A program made the translations under genes and the position numbers. Below the pieces are notes generated by a model. That model did no database searches, was not told where the DNA came from, and worked only from the letters and a program-made list of their open reading frames with translations. Positions 1-10,219 of a stretch of 64,000 nt of DNA are shown in pieces (positions within the stretch are counted from its first letter, which is position 1; each line of letters starts with the position of its first letter). The stretch comes from Alentia gelatinosa (Eukaryota > Annelida > Polychaeta > Phyllodocida > Polynoidae), in assembly GCA_950022655.1 (NCBI GenBank), contig OX465583.1:12795298-12859297 (forward strand), in the 5' to 3' direction.

Positions 1-80
1 AAGAGCCAGAATACAGATTTGTCCCCCGACCACCTAGTGACTGCTTTGTGAACTATCAATGGCTCTGTCCCCTATAGGTC
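1..80. repeat. 3' end of dispersed ~390-bp repeat (truncated by window edge)
   Basis: The first 80 bases match the right-hand ends of longer copies at 27326-27697 and 38966-39360. The shared landmarks are AAGAGCCAGAATACAG, then CACCTAGTGACTGCTT, then ATGGCTCTGTCCCCTATA. Only the right end is inside the window. No coding potential was seen. The class is unknown and no clear terminal inverted repeat or poly(A) is visible. Confidence 0.8.
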
Positions 81-209
81 GCCATTCTTCTGAGGTGTCA
101 CATCACACCGCGACCCACAAACCACGTGCACGTCACGCATGTCATACGTCATGCACGCCATGGTGACGTCAGTGTCGTCATGGTGACGTCAGCGTCGGAA
201 GTGGATATC

Positions 210-986
210 CAGGGGTCCGTTTAATAATCTACGATTGTACATAAAGACCCTTTTCTGTACCTCGGACAAAGGTTATCGTTTAATAATATTGACGTCTGTT
301 TGCTCAGACAGTATCAGCCTTCCATAAGGTCGTCCATAAGTATTGAATAAAGTTTACCCAAATCTTCCCTGGGTCTCTATGGCATACAGAAAAGGGTCTA
401 GATTAATCTAGGATCGTACACCCTTTTCTATATCACATACAAAGGCTTAATAATATTTAAGTCTGTTAGCTAAGACAGTATCAGCCGTCCATAAAGTCAT
501 CCATAAGTGTTGGATAAAGTTGACCCACATGGTCAATGGGTCTCTATGGCATACAGAAAAGGGCCTTCATGTACGATCCTAGGTTATGAAACAGCTGGTG
601 GCCCGTTGAATAATCTAGGATCAAACATGAAAACCCTTTTCTGTGGGGTTATCGTTAAATGATATTTAAGTGTGTTCGCTAAGACAGTCTTAGCCGTCCA
701 TAAGTGTTAAATAATATTGACCCATATTGTCCCTGGGTCTCTATGGCATACAGGAAAGGGTCTACATGTACAATCCTAGATTATTAAACGGGCCCCAGGC
801 TGTACTCCTGCCTGCCTCTCCATCCCGCTACCCCCAACCCCCCCCCCCCCCAAACCCCCCCACACACACACCTCCCCACCCATGGCCGCATATCAAGGAT
901 CCGATCGTATCTGTCACTGCGGAATGTCAGCGGCTGGCAGAAAAGGGTCTACATGTGCCATCCTAGATTATTAAACGGGCCCCTGT
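210..986. mobile_element. Cluster of CAGGGGCCCGTTTAAT-type TIR MITEs, tandem and partial
   Basis: At least three partial copies of one family lie head to tail. Each unit has a left end like GGGGCCCGTTTAATAATC, a pair of inverted internal motifs (ACCCTTTTCTGTA and TACAGAAAAGGGT), and a right end like GATTATTAAACGGGCCCC. Right ends are seen near 569-590, 780-798 and 942-983. A C-rich stretch of about 145 bp (799-940) interrupts the third copy. Related copies lie at 4708, 8314, 37975, 48626 and 52529. The length, TIRs and lack of ORFs fit a non-autonomous DNA transposon. The CAGGGG terminus is hAT-like, but no clean target duplication could be read. Confidence 0.75.
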
Positions 987-1253
987 TTCGTACATCTCTC
1001 TGCGTTATACATGTAGATCTATGTCGATGTAAACATTTCTAAAAGCTCACCTGTTCCCACTGCGTATAAATTCCCGGTACATACAACCTGGATTATCATT
1101 ACGGGAATCCCCAGACTGTGACATATATTAACCATCAGAAGTGTGATGAATCATGTTCGTGTATACCTATCAATAGCAATCAAAATATGCATATCAACTG
1201 AAAGATCATTGACATTCCAGATTTTGACAATAATAGATATCATAAGTACCGAG

Positions 1254-1421
1254 TATGGGGCCATCCATAAAGTATGTACGCAGAATTTCAGAAACCTTTG
1301 ACCCACCGCCCTCCCAATCTTGTACGCAATAGAACAAAGAAGGAGCATATGCAAAATGTTAAAAAAGAATTACCCTCCCACCCCCCTCAGTGTGTACGTA
1401 CTGTATGAATGGCCCCTATGT
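1254..1421. mobile_element. GGGGCCATCCATAAAGTA-TIR MITE
   Basis: The left end GGGGCCATCCATAAAGTA and the right end TGTATGAATGGCCCC are inverted copies of each other. Between them is the conserved core TTGTACGCAATAGAACAAAG. Further copies are at 20431-20592, 22768-22893 and 25508-25655. No coding capacity. A non-autonomous DNA transposon is the likely class; its superfamily is not determined here. Confidence 0.8.
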
Positions 1422-1599
1422 GGTGGTAGCTCATGATGCATTACTTCACAATCTGTTACTCGATGAGGGAGGCTGACGGGTGGACGTTTATCCAATCCTC
1501 AATTCAATCTACAGTATCATCCATATGGCTCACAATACGATACTTGGTAATGATGTAACATCTCTCGGACGTTAGATATATACCGCACATAGGGGCAGC

Positions 1600-1709
1600 A
1601 TTAGACTTGTTCAAGTCTTTGATTATGAACATTAATCAAATGATTAATCACAATCGTGATAAAGTTCATTATAGCAGGTATCCTTCTCTGACTGGCCCGT
1701 GAATCAACT
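1600..1709. repeat. 5' part of dispersed repeat (AGACTTG...GAATCAA family), interrupted by HC element
   Basis: It matches 11750-11860 and 20850-20960. The shared landmarks are AGACTTGYTCAAGTCTTTGA and TATCCTTCTCTGACTGGCCC. The copy stops at GAATCAAC, where the HC element at 1710 begins. Sequence resembling a later part of the same repeat resumes at 1980 (GTATCCCAGCGAGGAG...GCCAGTCTAG). The middle ~300 bp of the full-length family is missing, so this locus carries a deletion as well as an insertion. Confidence 0.65.
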
Positions 1710-1979
1710 TTATCCTACCCCTAATAAAAAACTCCATAGGCTCAACATTGGGTCACTGTATTCAGTGTGGAGTTCAGAAATATGAAAAATATCGCTCTAG
1801 TGGGATACACTTGACAAATGATGTCATTTGTTAATGACTCGAGTTAGTCATGTTATTGATTATCGCACTCTGGCAAGATCGCGTATCACTGCTCTTGGCT
1901 TCGCCTCGCGCAGTAATACGCGACCTTGCCGTCATGTGATAAACAACAACAAGACTAACTCTTGTTTGGTTTCTCCATA
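1710..1979 (+). mobile_element. HC element, subfamily B
   Basis: It starts TTATCCTACCCC, carries CCATAGGCTCAACATTGGG, and ends GGTTTCTCCATA. The 3' half is a long hairpin: CTCGAGTTAGTCATG and GACTAACTCTTG mark the stem base, and GTATCACTGC / GCAGTAATAC sit beside a loop of about 17 nt. Unlike the other B copies, it lacks the internal GGGGTAGGATAA mirror of the 5' end, so this copy is internally deleted. Flanks are ...CAAC T | GTATCCC. No protein is encoded. Confidence 0.8.
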
Positions 1980-2204
1980 GTATCCCAGCGAGGAGGGTAA
2001 ACATAGGATTCAGGGACTGGAGCCAGTCTAGGGCAGCATGTACGTGCGCTGACAGGGGTGGACGGAGGGGGGTGTTGCTGAGGCTGATCCGCGATCCGAT
2101 CACTACTCGGCCCACCTGGTCGTCAAACACCTGCCACACCCACCACCATCCCGCCAAGGTGAGTGGTGATCAGTGTGGGCGTGGCCAGGTGTGACCTGCA
2201 GCCT

Positions 2205-2286
2205 ACACTGGCCACCAGAGCTACACAACGTTACCTCTGGTCGGGTTAGATAAGCGGCCACATTGACCCAGTAGCAGGGAAAGTTG
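2205..2286. repeat. Short dispersed repeat (ACACTGGCCACCAGAGC family)
   Basis: About 80 bp beginning ACACTGGCCACCAGAGCTAC and ending near TTGACCCAGTAGCAGG. Matches lie at 32972-33058 and 49784-50000. No terminal structure or coding potential was recognised. Confidence 0.65.
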
Positions 2287-2300
2287 CCCGACTGTGTATC

Positions 2301-2432
2301 TTTTGGTTTTGTTTGTTTATTTAACGTCCCAGGGGACCCTGAGGGTATATAGGGACTAACTCATGTTTCAGCTTTTCTCGCTGGTTTTACCCCACATATC
2401 TATGAGATGAATGTAGGTAGAAATCTCAATCC
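2301..2432 (-). mobile_element. SINE-T, truncated copy
   Basis: The tail on the plus strand reads TTTGTTTATTTAACGTCC, so the element lies antisense. The body motif TAGGTAGAAATCTCA follows, but the tRNA-like head is missing. The same variant (CCCAGGGGACCCTGAGGG) recurs at 32217-32533. Full copies have a tRNA-like head with A and B boxes. Confidence 0.7.
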
Positions 2433-3514
2433 TTCTCAAACTCTATTTAATCTTTCATTCTAACACAATTACATGTAGGCCTACATATCGCACAAGGCAA
2501 TTAATCAAACAGCTGGGATCTGGCTTGTGAGAATTGTTTAACCCTACTTTTTCTTAGATCAACTGATGCAAGACCAGTTTAGCATTGTTACACGGGATCA
2601 GATACGACAGATAAAATATTTGATATTCGCTTAGGCGTGAAGCAAAATGTATTCACTGAGGTAGGACCAATTTATCTTACTCGAATAGCAAATTGACAAA
2701 AATAATCAAAACAAAGACTGAAGTCAGTAATATGTGCCATAGTAATTTGATCCTGGAAGAAACATTGCACATACCTTTTAGAATAAATTCACAACTGAGG
2801 AAGAGCCTGTACGTATTTCCGCAATAAATACTTATCCGCAATTACGATACAATTAATGCCAATATTACCTTAAGTAAAAGAATTGTGCTTAAAACCTGAT
2901 ACTCAACCTATGATCACTGTCTCCCACAGAATAAGAACAATAACGACCAGTCCAATTCTCAAATCAAAACGAAATTTTAGCGATTTTCTCCGGAAGCACA
3001 TCAACATGAGCCATAACTGTGTAATTAATCCTATAAGAGAAACTCGACGAACTGAAAAAATCTGTCTCAAACAGAAAAAGCCGAATACTGGAAACTATAA
3101 GAAATCAGCGCTTTGTCGTGGTGTAAAAATGTGGGACTTATTACCCAAGGAAATACAGCTAAAAAAACGGGTGATGGTGATTAAACTCATGTAAAGGAGT
3201 TTATTATCCTGAATAATGAAATGTTTATCAATATTTAAACTATAGGATATTTGTCTGTGGCGTCCATTGTATCGTCCTATGTAGTGTCCTCGGGTATTAG
3301 TGTGGAAGATCGCCCATTAAGTTGGATGGACACTAATTGCCATTTTCATCTTTATATGAAATAAACACGTCTTGATAAAAAAAATAAAATTTAAAAAAAA
3401 GCCACCCCACCCTATGATCTCGAAATGTCAAAGTAATGTACTGCACATCAAACAAGCGTATGTAGCATTAAGTTTGTTGTTTTTTTGTTTTTTTTAAATG
3501 TAGCATAAAGTATT
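2433..3514. other. No gene recognised; AT-rich sequence
   Basis: AT-rich sequence with poly(A)/poly(T) runs near 3380-3400 and 3480-3496. A 103-codon ORF at 2883-3194 is about the length expected by chance across six frames of this window, and no motif was recognised in it. Confidence 0.5.
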
Positions 3515-3779
3515 CAGGAATGTCAGTTGGGGTCGGAAGAAAAAGTAGAAATATTTTCCATGCAGAATTTGCTGCCTCAAAGAGACTGTAAAAAGTGGAA
3601 AACACATTGATGTCATCAAAAGGCATGGGCCTGAGGGTCTATGGGGAGGTTCAAGCCAATGTTTTATTGGCAAGAATGAGGCTCAATTAATATTATCTTT
3701 GTTTGACACCAGGAAAAGTGATTTTATTCTGAAAATGAAAAGGCGCATTCCCATGAAAGACTAGAAAGCTGCCATCCTG
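3515..3779. mobile_element. CAGGGATG-TIR MITE (degraded ends)
   Basis: The left end is CAGGAATGTCAGTTGGGGTC and the right end is GCTGCCATCCTG. The internal landmark GGGGAGGTTCAAGCCAATG is shared with copies at 16345, 26131, 33196, 39989 and 42812. Flanking hexamers AGTATT and AACATT agree at 4 of 6 positions, which may be a decayed 6-bp target duplication. Non-coding. Confidence 0.75.
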
Positions 3780-4560
3780 AACATTGCATATTTACAGGGT
3801 AAATGGCCCAACAAAGAGGTTAAAGTAGGTCATGACATTCAACCTACATGCTTGTAGGGACAAGGACGGTTAATCACTGGCACACAGAATGCTGATTTCA
3901 TCAAATACCTGTAAATGTCCGAATGATTTATTTCGTTGATCTTAATCACTGCACTTCCTTTGCGGATAAAAGTACGTATCCCTTTCAAATTAAGAGCGAC
4001 GACTGACTTTTGCTAGGCATTTATCAATGTAAAGGACTATTCTTCTATTTCTTCTCATATCATTTTCCTAAAGTTCATAATCGGTTTTCTCTAGAATATT
4101 TGAAATACTTAAACTACATATTATACTTTAGCACCACAGGAGATATGACAGATGGCAAAACAGATTTATTTGAAATACCGCACAAACTATACGTAGCAAT
4201 ACCAGGCAGAAAATCACTAAATGTTAATATTAGCAACATATTTTTTTCTATTATTATTGAGTAAAGACGTCCCTTACCAAGGTGAGTTTTTCAGACATAT
4301 CTCTATAAACCAAATACATGTAGTGACATTCAACATTGAGTATCTTAATAAAACTAGGAGGAAGAATTCAGTTTCATCCAAGTTCTTGAAGCCACTACCT
4401 TGTCACTCCTGCTCTGACCGCCTTCTTAAAATAGCTCCTATAAAAAGGTCCACATCTAGTTCCTTGAGATAAAATCAGCGTGATAGTCTGAGAACCCTTA
4501 GGGTCTATGATAAAAACCAGAGTCAGAGAGAGGCTTTCATTATAACGACCACCAGCGCCC
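3780..4560. other. No feature recognised
   Basis: AT-rich sequence. Two overlapping 83-84 codon ORFs at 4010-4472 show no recognisable motif and are at chance length. Confidence 0.5.
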
Positions 4561-4960
4561 TCCCGCGGCAAGTCACCAGTCAGCCGAGTAACAATGCTAC
4601 AGTTCCTCGCCCGCCCGCCAGAGGGGGCACCTGCAGAGGCGGCGTCACTCTCCCAGCAGACCTTACGCGACCCTAGCGCTTACTAATCTCTGCCTCAATC
4701 CAATGCTGGGGCCCGGTTAATAATCTAGGATCGTACATGAAGAACCTTTTCTGTACCTCGTACAAGGGTTATTGTTCAATGATATTTAAATCTGTTTACT
4801 AAGACAGTATTAGCCATCCATAAGTGTTGAATAAAGTTGACCCACATCGTCCCTGGGTCTCTTGGCATACAGAAAAGGGTCTACATGTGCGATCCTTGAT
4901 TATTTAAATATTAAACCGACCCCTGGTTCACCAGGCATCCACTAAAGGCAGGGGACCAGC
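4560..4960. repeat. Dispersed repeat interrupted by a CAGGGG-family MITE
   Basis: The flanks ACTCTCCCAGCAGACC...CTCTGCCTCAATCC (left) and CATCCACTAAAGG (right) match one uninterrupted stretch at about 63640-63725. The piece between, about 4708-4923, is a CAGGGG-family MITE with the usual inverted ACCCTTTTCTGTA / TACAGAAAAGGGT motifs. This gives an empty-site comparison for the MITE, although the exact target duplication is obscured by shared GG/CC bases. Confidence 0.7.
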
Positions 4961-6020
4961 TAACATTTCAGATTCAAAACAGGGCAACTGTCTAAAAAGT
5001 AATGTAACTCAAACAACTCATATTATGAGTTGGGAATTGTTAAATAGCTTCGTGGGCAACTCGCTTGTTTTTTTGGTTTTTTCCCCTTAGATTTAAACCA
5101 CTTTATAATGTTAATCCACATTTGATTAGACTGCCCCTTCAAGTGCGCACATGTTTTATGCTGGCAACCAAAACCCTACAATACATGAGGTGCTTCCAAC
5201 TGAAGAAAGTAATCCCTAATACTATGTCTGATTTGACATAACAAACAACAGAAATGAGCGTAAATCATTTACCATAGACATATGTGGATCTCTATACACA
5301 AGAAAACACAAAATACAGCCCAAAGCGCTCAGAATTTAGGATATTTGAAAAACTGGCAGATGGGACAGATTCTGTCCCAAACAGGCAGGTCGGTGCAGAG
5401 ATACAAGCGCTGGAGGTAGAGTGCAGGGTCTCTGCTAGGAGAGTGAGGAGGCGTCCAACAGATTGCATTCAGGGTCAGACCTGACAAATGCTTCACGGTA
5501 TGCCCGGGAGGAGAACCGGCGAGTGTAATGTGTGCATTGAGCAATGGCCGCTTCATGATCAGGATTCTCCATTGTGAGACCTACATCGTCACAGACGCCC
5601 AATAGGCATACGCCTTTGTATGCGCGTTTCTCTTCTTCTCTGTTGTGTTTTTGTTTTATATATTTTTCTACTCTTCTCTATTGTTATAAGGGACTGATTC
5701 ACACAGAGACACCAACTGAAAACACAATTCACTTTCTATGTTATCTACATATATTGTAGCACGATGGCAGAACTCTGGTTTATGTTGTAATTTCTTGTGG
5801 AGATTTAGTGGTTATTACCGAGGACTGGGCGAGTACATATATCAGAACAAACTAATTATTATCCACCTAACATATAGTGTCCATATAAAAAGACATAGGG
5901 AGTGTATATAGACATACCCGACGCATACGGAAAATTAGTGCGTACGGAAAAATAGTAGATAACTAAAACGAAATGATATCGCCACGCCACTTGTCCAGGA
6001 AAGATCGGTGATTATCGTGG
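4961..6020. other. No gene recognised
   Basis: Mixed-composition sequence with several 60-75 codon ORFs in different frames, none with recognisable motifs. Position 5430-5450 shares the short CTGCTAGGAGAGTGAGGA stretch with the repeat near 47700-47760. Confidence 0.4.
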
Positions 6021-6029
6021 GATAATAGA

Positions 6030-6120
6030 TACAATATAGACTAGTTTCAGATAAAAGCGGTTGTATGCTCCTCGGGGTTGACTCTACGCAATTCCGAGGA
6101 AATTCCTCATTAAGGGTCAC
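6030..6120 (-). repeat. Half hairpin of an HC element (subfamily E arm)
   Basis: The stretch TATAGACTAGTTTCAGATAA then GCGGTTGTATGCTCC is the reverse complement of the arm seen at 34049-34180 and 34341-34475. The opposite arm and the apex are degraded or absent. This is a decayed fragment. Confidence 0.6.
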
Positions 6121-6164
6121 CCATTATGTACTTCAAACATTCCACTTAAATTGTCCACATTAAG

Positions 6165-6335
6165 GAGTTCAGAGCCTATTCTCGATACCGGCGGAACAGT
6201 TTTGGTGAGCCCGGACCTTTATACACGGTCTTTCAAGTCCGTGCTAGAGCTCCTGATGTTGACTGCAGATACTGGGACTGTACTGTGGACGCCTCATTGG
6301 TGACATCTGGTGTGAAGAAGATGAACCTGACCTGA
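6165..6335 (+). CDS. Candidate terminal coding exon, unknown protein
   Basis: One frame is open from after an AG at 6163-6164 to a TGA at 6333-6335, about 56 codons, with no in-frame start, so it could only be an internal or terminal exon. The peptide contains FGEPGPLYTVFQVRARAP and a cysteine/tryptophan stretch (DCRYWDC). An AATAAA lies about 235 nt downstream at 6569-6574, which suits a terminal exon. The acceptor has a weak pyrimidine tract. I do not recognise the protein. The length alone is not significant; the call rests on amino-acid composition plus the poly(A) signal. Confidence 0.22.
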   Translation, partial: EFRAYSRYRRNSFGEPGPLYTVFQVRARAPDVDCRYWDCTVDASLVTSGVKKMNLT

Positions 6336-7095
6336 CAGCGTGGGATTGATATACAGGTACATGTATACTATATACTATATATACTAGGAACAAATTTTTT
6401 CTTTTTTATAATCCATCGTATACTAAGTCCCCATTGAAAAATCGCGAACTTACAAAGGTCATAGATGTAAGACATTCACTGAAGGAAAAATCACGAGACA
6501 AAAGTTACACATAGAAATGTGTACACAAATACAAGAATGCCATAACCATGGAGAATACAGAAACTATGAAATAAAATATAGAACATGATTCATCAATGGA
6601 GTTGTTGTAAATCTTTTCGTTCCTCGAAAATTCTAGATTTCGTGGTTGGAAACAAATTCATGAATGTACCGTGTATGCTATGCAATGATGAAATGAACGT
6701 TTCCAGTTCAAAAATATTTAAAAAAACCAAAAGACTGACGGTCTGTTTCTTATCACTTACAAATATTTATCTCAGATAGGATGTGCATAATTAAACACAA
6801 CCTAAGAATTTTGATTCTAAAACAATATTATGATACGTTTTACAAGCAATATGACTACAAACTCCGTTGATCAAAAAGAACATGTTCCATTTCGTGGGAC
6901 CGGAACATGCCGTGATTGCAAAGCATGTTGCTCGCGTTGCAACGGTAATTGCGCCCAATCTTTTCAACTTCCTTTTATTTGTAATATTAATGGAATCTTT
7001 CAGCTTTTAACAATCACCAATTAAACTAATAGGCTTTCCCTGTGTCCCAACATCCTTCATGTGGAAAAAGTTAATTCCTTCAAACTCTGACAATC

Positions 7096-7200
7096 ACTTT
7101 TCGGCACACTGCGCCGCTCCGGTTTATTGTACCGCAAAACGAGTTTCTGTAGGTTGCCCTAGCGGTGCAGTGTGACTTTTCGGAGCAGTGTAACTATGGC
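7096..7200. repeat. Imperfect foldback
   Basis: GCACACTGCGCCGCT and AGCGGTGCAGTGTGAC face each other across about 60 bp, and CACTTTTCGG / GACTTTTCGG occur in direct orientation. No other copy was seen in the window. Confidence 0.4.
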
Positions 7201-7490
7201 GACACCGAGGAGTGTGTTCCGAGCAGCTCATCAGGGTGCTCAAAGGGAAGTGGGAGCAACTCAACGTGCTCAAACAGCTTACGATAATACTTCTTCTTAT
7301 AATAAATATTATGTACCAAGCCCTACTGGTTTTTCTTAATCAATACAAGGATTATAAGTTGGCATGGCATTGCCATGATTTCGGTTTCAACAAGTAATGT
7401 ATACATGTTTTAAGAAAAAAAAAGATTATTAAACAGGCCCCTGATTCCATCCAACGCGTCTGGTATCGGCACCCGCGGAACCCAGCCACT

Positions 7491-7665
7491 AGGGAGGGAG
7501 GGAGGGAGGGAGGGAGGGAGGGAGGGAGGGAGGGAGGGAGGGAGGGAGGGAGGGAGGGAGGGAGGGAGGGAGGGAGGGAGGGAGGGAGGGAGGGAGGGAG
7601 GGAGGGAGGGAGGGAGGGAGGGAGGGAGGGAGGGAGGGAGGGAGGGAGGGAGGGAGGGAGGGAGG
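7491..7665. repeat. (GGGA)n microsatellite, ~175 bp
   Basis: About 43 uninterrupted GGGA units. The G-rich strand is the plus strand. Four-base spaced GGG runs can in principle form G-quadruplexes, and the purine/pyrimidine asymmetry can form triplexes; neither has been shown here. Confidence 0.95.
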
Positions 7666-7880
7666 TGGAAGCCTGTTGCAATATATATAAATACACTACT
7701 GTCGCCGGTGCGGACTACATCTGACCAGAGCAAGTCCCACCCACTAGTAGGTATTCATTGAACCGCAACGGGTGCCGATACCAGACGTGTTCGAGGGAAT
7801 CAGGTCTAATAGGTCACCAGCAGACAAGACATAGTCAGGGGCTCAATGTAACATAAATATAAGGATCGAACGCACCTACG

Positions 7881-7955
7881 AGGGAGGGAGGGAGGGAGGG
7901 AGGGAGGGAGGGAGGGAGGGAGGGAGGGAGGGAGGGAGGGAGGGAGGGAGGGAGG
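7881..7955. repeat. (GGGA)n microsatellite, ~75 bp
   Basis: About 18 GGGA units. It starts directly after CCTACG, the same junction that precedes the array at 54146, and is followed by GGTGGAAGCCTGTTGCAATA as at 7665. This suggests duplication of an array together with its flanks. Confidence 0.95.
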
Positions 7956-8313
7956 TGGAAGCCTGTTGCAATATATATAAATACACTACTGTCGCCGGGT
8001 GCGGACCACATCTGATTTGTGGGTCCCCACCCGCTAGTAGGTATTCATTGAACCGCAACAGGTGCCTACACAATATATAAAAATACACTACTGTCGCCGG
8101 GTGCGGACCTGGTATCGAGGGTATCAGGGCTCTAATTATTCAGAATATATTACTTTAATGTATTATAATGTAAGCCGCAAAAACCGTTCCCCGTCTCCCC
8201 TAATATATTTCGGTCTTGACCTACAAGTCAAACCGAAATAATAACCATGTTAAATATTTTGAGAATGCCACACTTTAAAAGATCTGGTATGTTAAGAGAT
8301 CCAGCTGGATGCA

Positions 8314-8544
8314 CTGGGGACCCTTGAATAATTTAGGATCTTACATAGAGACACTTGTCTGTATCTTTGCACAATGGTTCTAGTTTGATAATATTTAAGT
8401 TTGTTTGCTAAGACAGTATCAGACATCCATAAGGTCATCCATAAGTGTTAAATAAAGTTGACCCACATCGTCTCTGGCAATCTATGGCATACAGAAAAAG
8501 GGTCTTTATGTAGGACCCTAGGTTATTAAACGGGGCCCTGGTCA
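8314..8544. mobile_element. CAGGGG-family TIR MITE
   Basis: Left end GGGGACCCTTGAATAAT (degraded), right end GGTTATTAAACGGGGCCC. The internal CATCCATAAGTGTTAAATAA and GGCATACAGAAAAAGGGT match the family copies. Non-coding. Confidence 0.75.
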
Positions 8545-8642
8545 CGGTGTGTGGCCTGCCCAATAGGAGAGAGCCAGAGCAGCGCCCACCCTCCACTGGA
8601 CCTGGTCAAACCCTGGTGCAGTGAGGAGAGTGGGCGGATGAT

Positions 8643-10219
8643 TGTTGGCTGGTAACAGAGATACTAGGTGTTGGCCTGTATCCTGTATTTCTCTACCACT
8701 GTATTAGAGGACTCAGCGGGTTGCTGGCTGGTAACAGAGATACTAGGTGTTGGCCTGTATCCTGTATTTCTCTACCACTCTATTAGAGGACTCAGAGGGT
8801 TGCTGGCTGGTAACAGAGATACTAGGTGTTGGCCTGTATCCTGTATTTCTCTACCACTCTAATAGAGGACTCAGAGGGTTGCTGGCTGGTAACAGAGATA
8901 CTAGGTGTTGGCCTACATCCTGTATTTCTCTACCACTCTATTAGAGGACTCAGAGGGTTGCTGGCTGGTAACAGAGATACTAGGTGTTGGCCTGTATCCT
9001 GTATTTCCCTACCACTCTGTTAGAGGACTCAGAGGGTTGCTGGCTGGTAACAGAGATACTAGGTGTTGGCCTACATCCTGTATTTCTCTACCACTCTAAT
9101 AGAGGACTCAGAGGGTTGCTGGCTGGTAACAGAGATACTATATGTTGGCCTGTATCCTGTATTTCTCTACCACTCTAATAGAGGACTCAGAGGGTTGCTG
9201 GCTGGTAACAGAGATACTAGGTGTTGGCCTGTATCCTGTATTTCCCTACCACTCTGTTAGAGGACTCAGAGGGTTGCTGGCTGGTAACAGAGATACTAGG
9301 TGTTGGCCTGTATCCTGTATTTCACTACCACTCTGTTAGAGGACTCAGAGGGTTGCTGGCTGGTAACAGAGATACTAGGTGTTGGCCTGTATCCTGTATT
9401 TCCCTACCACTCTGTTAGAGGACTCAGAGGGTTGCTGGCTGGTAACAGAGATACTAGGTGTTGGCCTGTATCCTGTATTTCCCTACCATTCTAATAGAGG
9501 ACTCAGAGGGTTGCTTGCTGGTAACAGATATACTAGGTGTTGGCCTGTATCCTGTATTTCACTACCACTCTAATAGAGGACTCAGAGAGTTGCTGGCTGG
9601 TAACAGAGATACTGGGTGTTGGCCTCCATCCTGTATTTCTCTACCACTCTATTAGAGGACTCAGAGGGTTGCTGGCTGGTAACAGAGATACTAGGTGTTG
9701 GCCTGTATCCTGTATTTCTCTACCACTCTATTAGAGGACTCAGAGAGTTGCAGGCTGGTAACAGAGATACTAGCTGTTGTCCTGTATCCTGTATTTTCCT
9801 ACCACTCTATTAGAGGACTCAGAGGGTTGCTGGCTGGTAACAGAGATACTAGGTGTTGGCCTGTATCCTGTATTTCTCTACCACTCTATTAGAGGACTCA
9901 GAGAGTTGCAGGCTGGTAACAGAGATACTAGCTGTTGTCCTGTATCCTGTATTTTCCTACCACTCTATTAGAGGACTCAGAGGGTTGCTGGCTGGTAACA
10001 GAGATACTAGGTGTTGGCCTGTATCCTGTATGTTCCTACCACTCTAATAGAGGACTCAGAGAGTTGCTGGCTGGTAACAGAGATACTAGGTGTTGGCCTA
10101 CATCCTGTATTTCTCTACCACTCTATTAGAGGACTCAGAGGGTTGCTGGCTGGTAACAGAGATACTAGGTGTTGGCCTGTATCCTGTATTTTCCTACCAC
10201 TCTAATAGAGGACTCAGAG
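8643..10219. repeat. 79-bp minisatellite, ~20 units
   Basis: Unit landmarks: GTTGCTGGCTGGTAACAGAG, ATACTAGGTGTTGGCCTGTA, TCCTGTATTTCTCTACCACT, CTATTAGAGGACTCAGAG. The period is 79 bp throughout. Since 79 is not a multiple of 3, each unit is read in turn in all three frames, which produces a ladder of about 65-codon ORFs that are artefacts. A two-unit (158-bp) block around 9665-9822 is repeated almost exactly at 9823-9980, which shows a recent dimer duplication. The array ends at CAGAGGCCGG, where unique sequence begins. Confidence 0.95.

Larger units (their letters stand above)
7345..8250. repeat. Segmental repeat carrying (GGGA)n arrays, copy 1
   Basis: It is paralogous to 53735-54505. It begins at the shared GGCATGGCATTGCCATGATT and ends in TTTCGGTCTTGACCTACA then GTCAAACCGAAATAATAA. 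Shared blocks include TTCATTGAACCGCAACGGGT, ACTACTGTCGCCGGGTGCGG and TTTAATGTATTATAATGTAA. The copies differ in the number, length and order of their GGGA arrays. There is no coding content; LPPS-repeat ORFs on the minus strand are translations of the microsatellite. Confidence 0.75.

Noticed and set aside
1710..1979. HC elements as typical Helitrons
   Set aside because: Lack of TSD fits, but the 5' end is TTATCC, not TC after an A target, and the 3' end is CATA or TTTA, not CTRR. Kept as an analogy only.
7352..8088. LPPS-repeat proteins on the minus strand (also at 54131-54346)
   Set aside because: Translation of (GGGA)n microsatellites; a 4-bp unit keeps all frames open.
8643..10219. CRISPR-like array
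   Set aside because: No distinct repeat/spacer structure: the whole 79-bp unit repeats. The window is eukaryotic.
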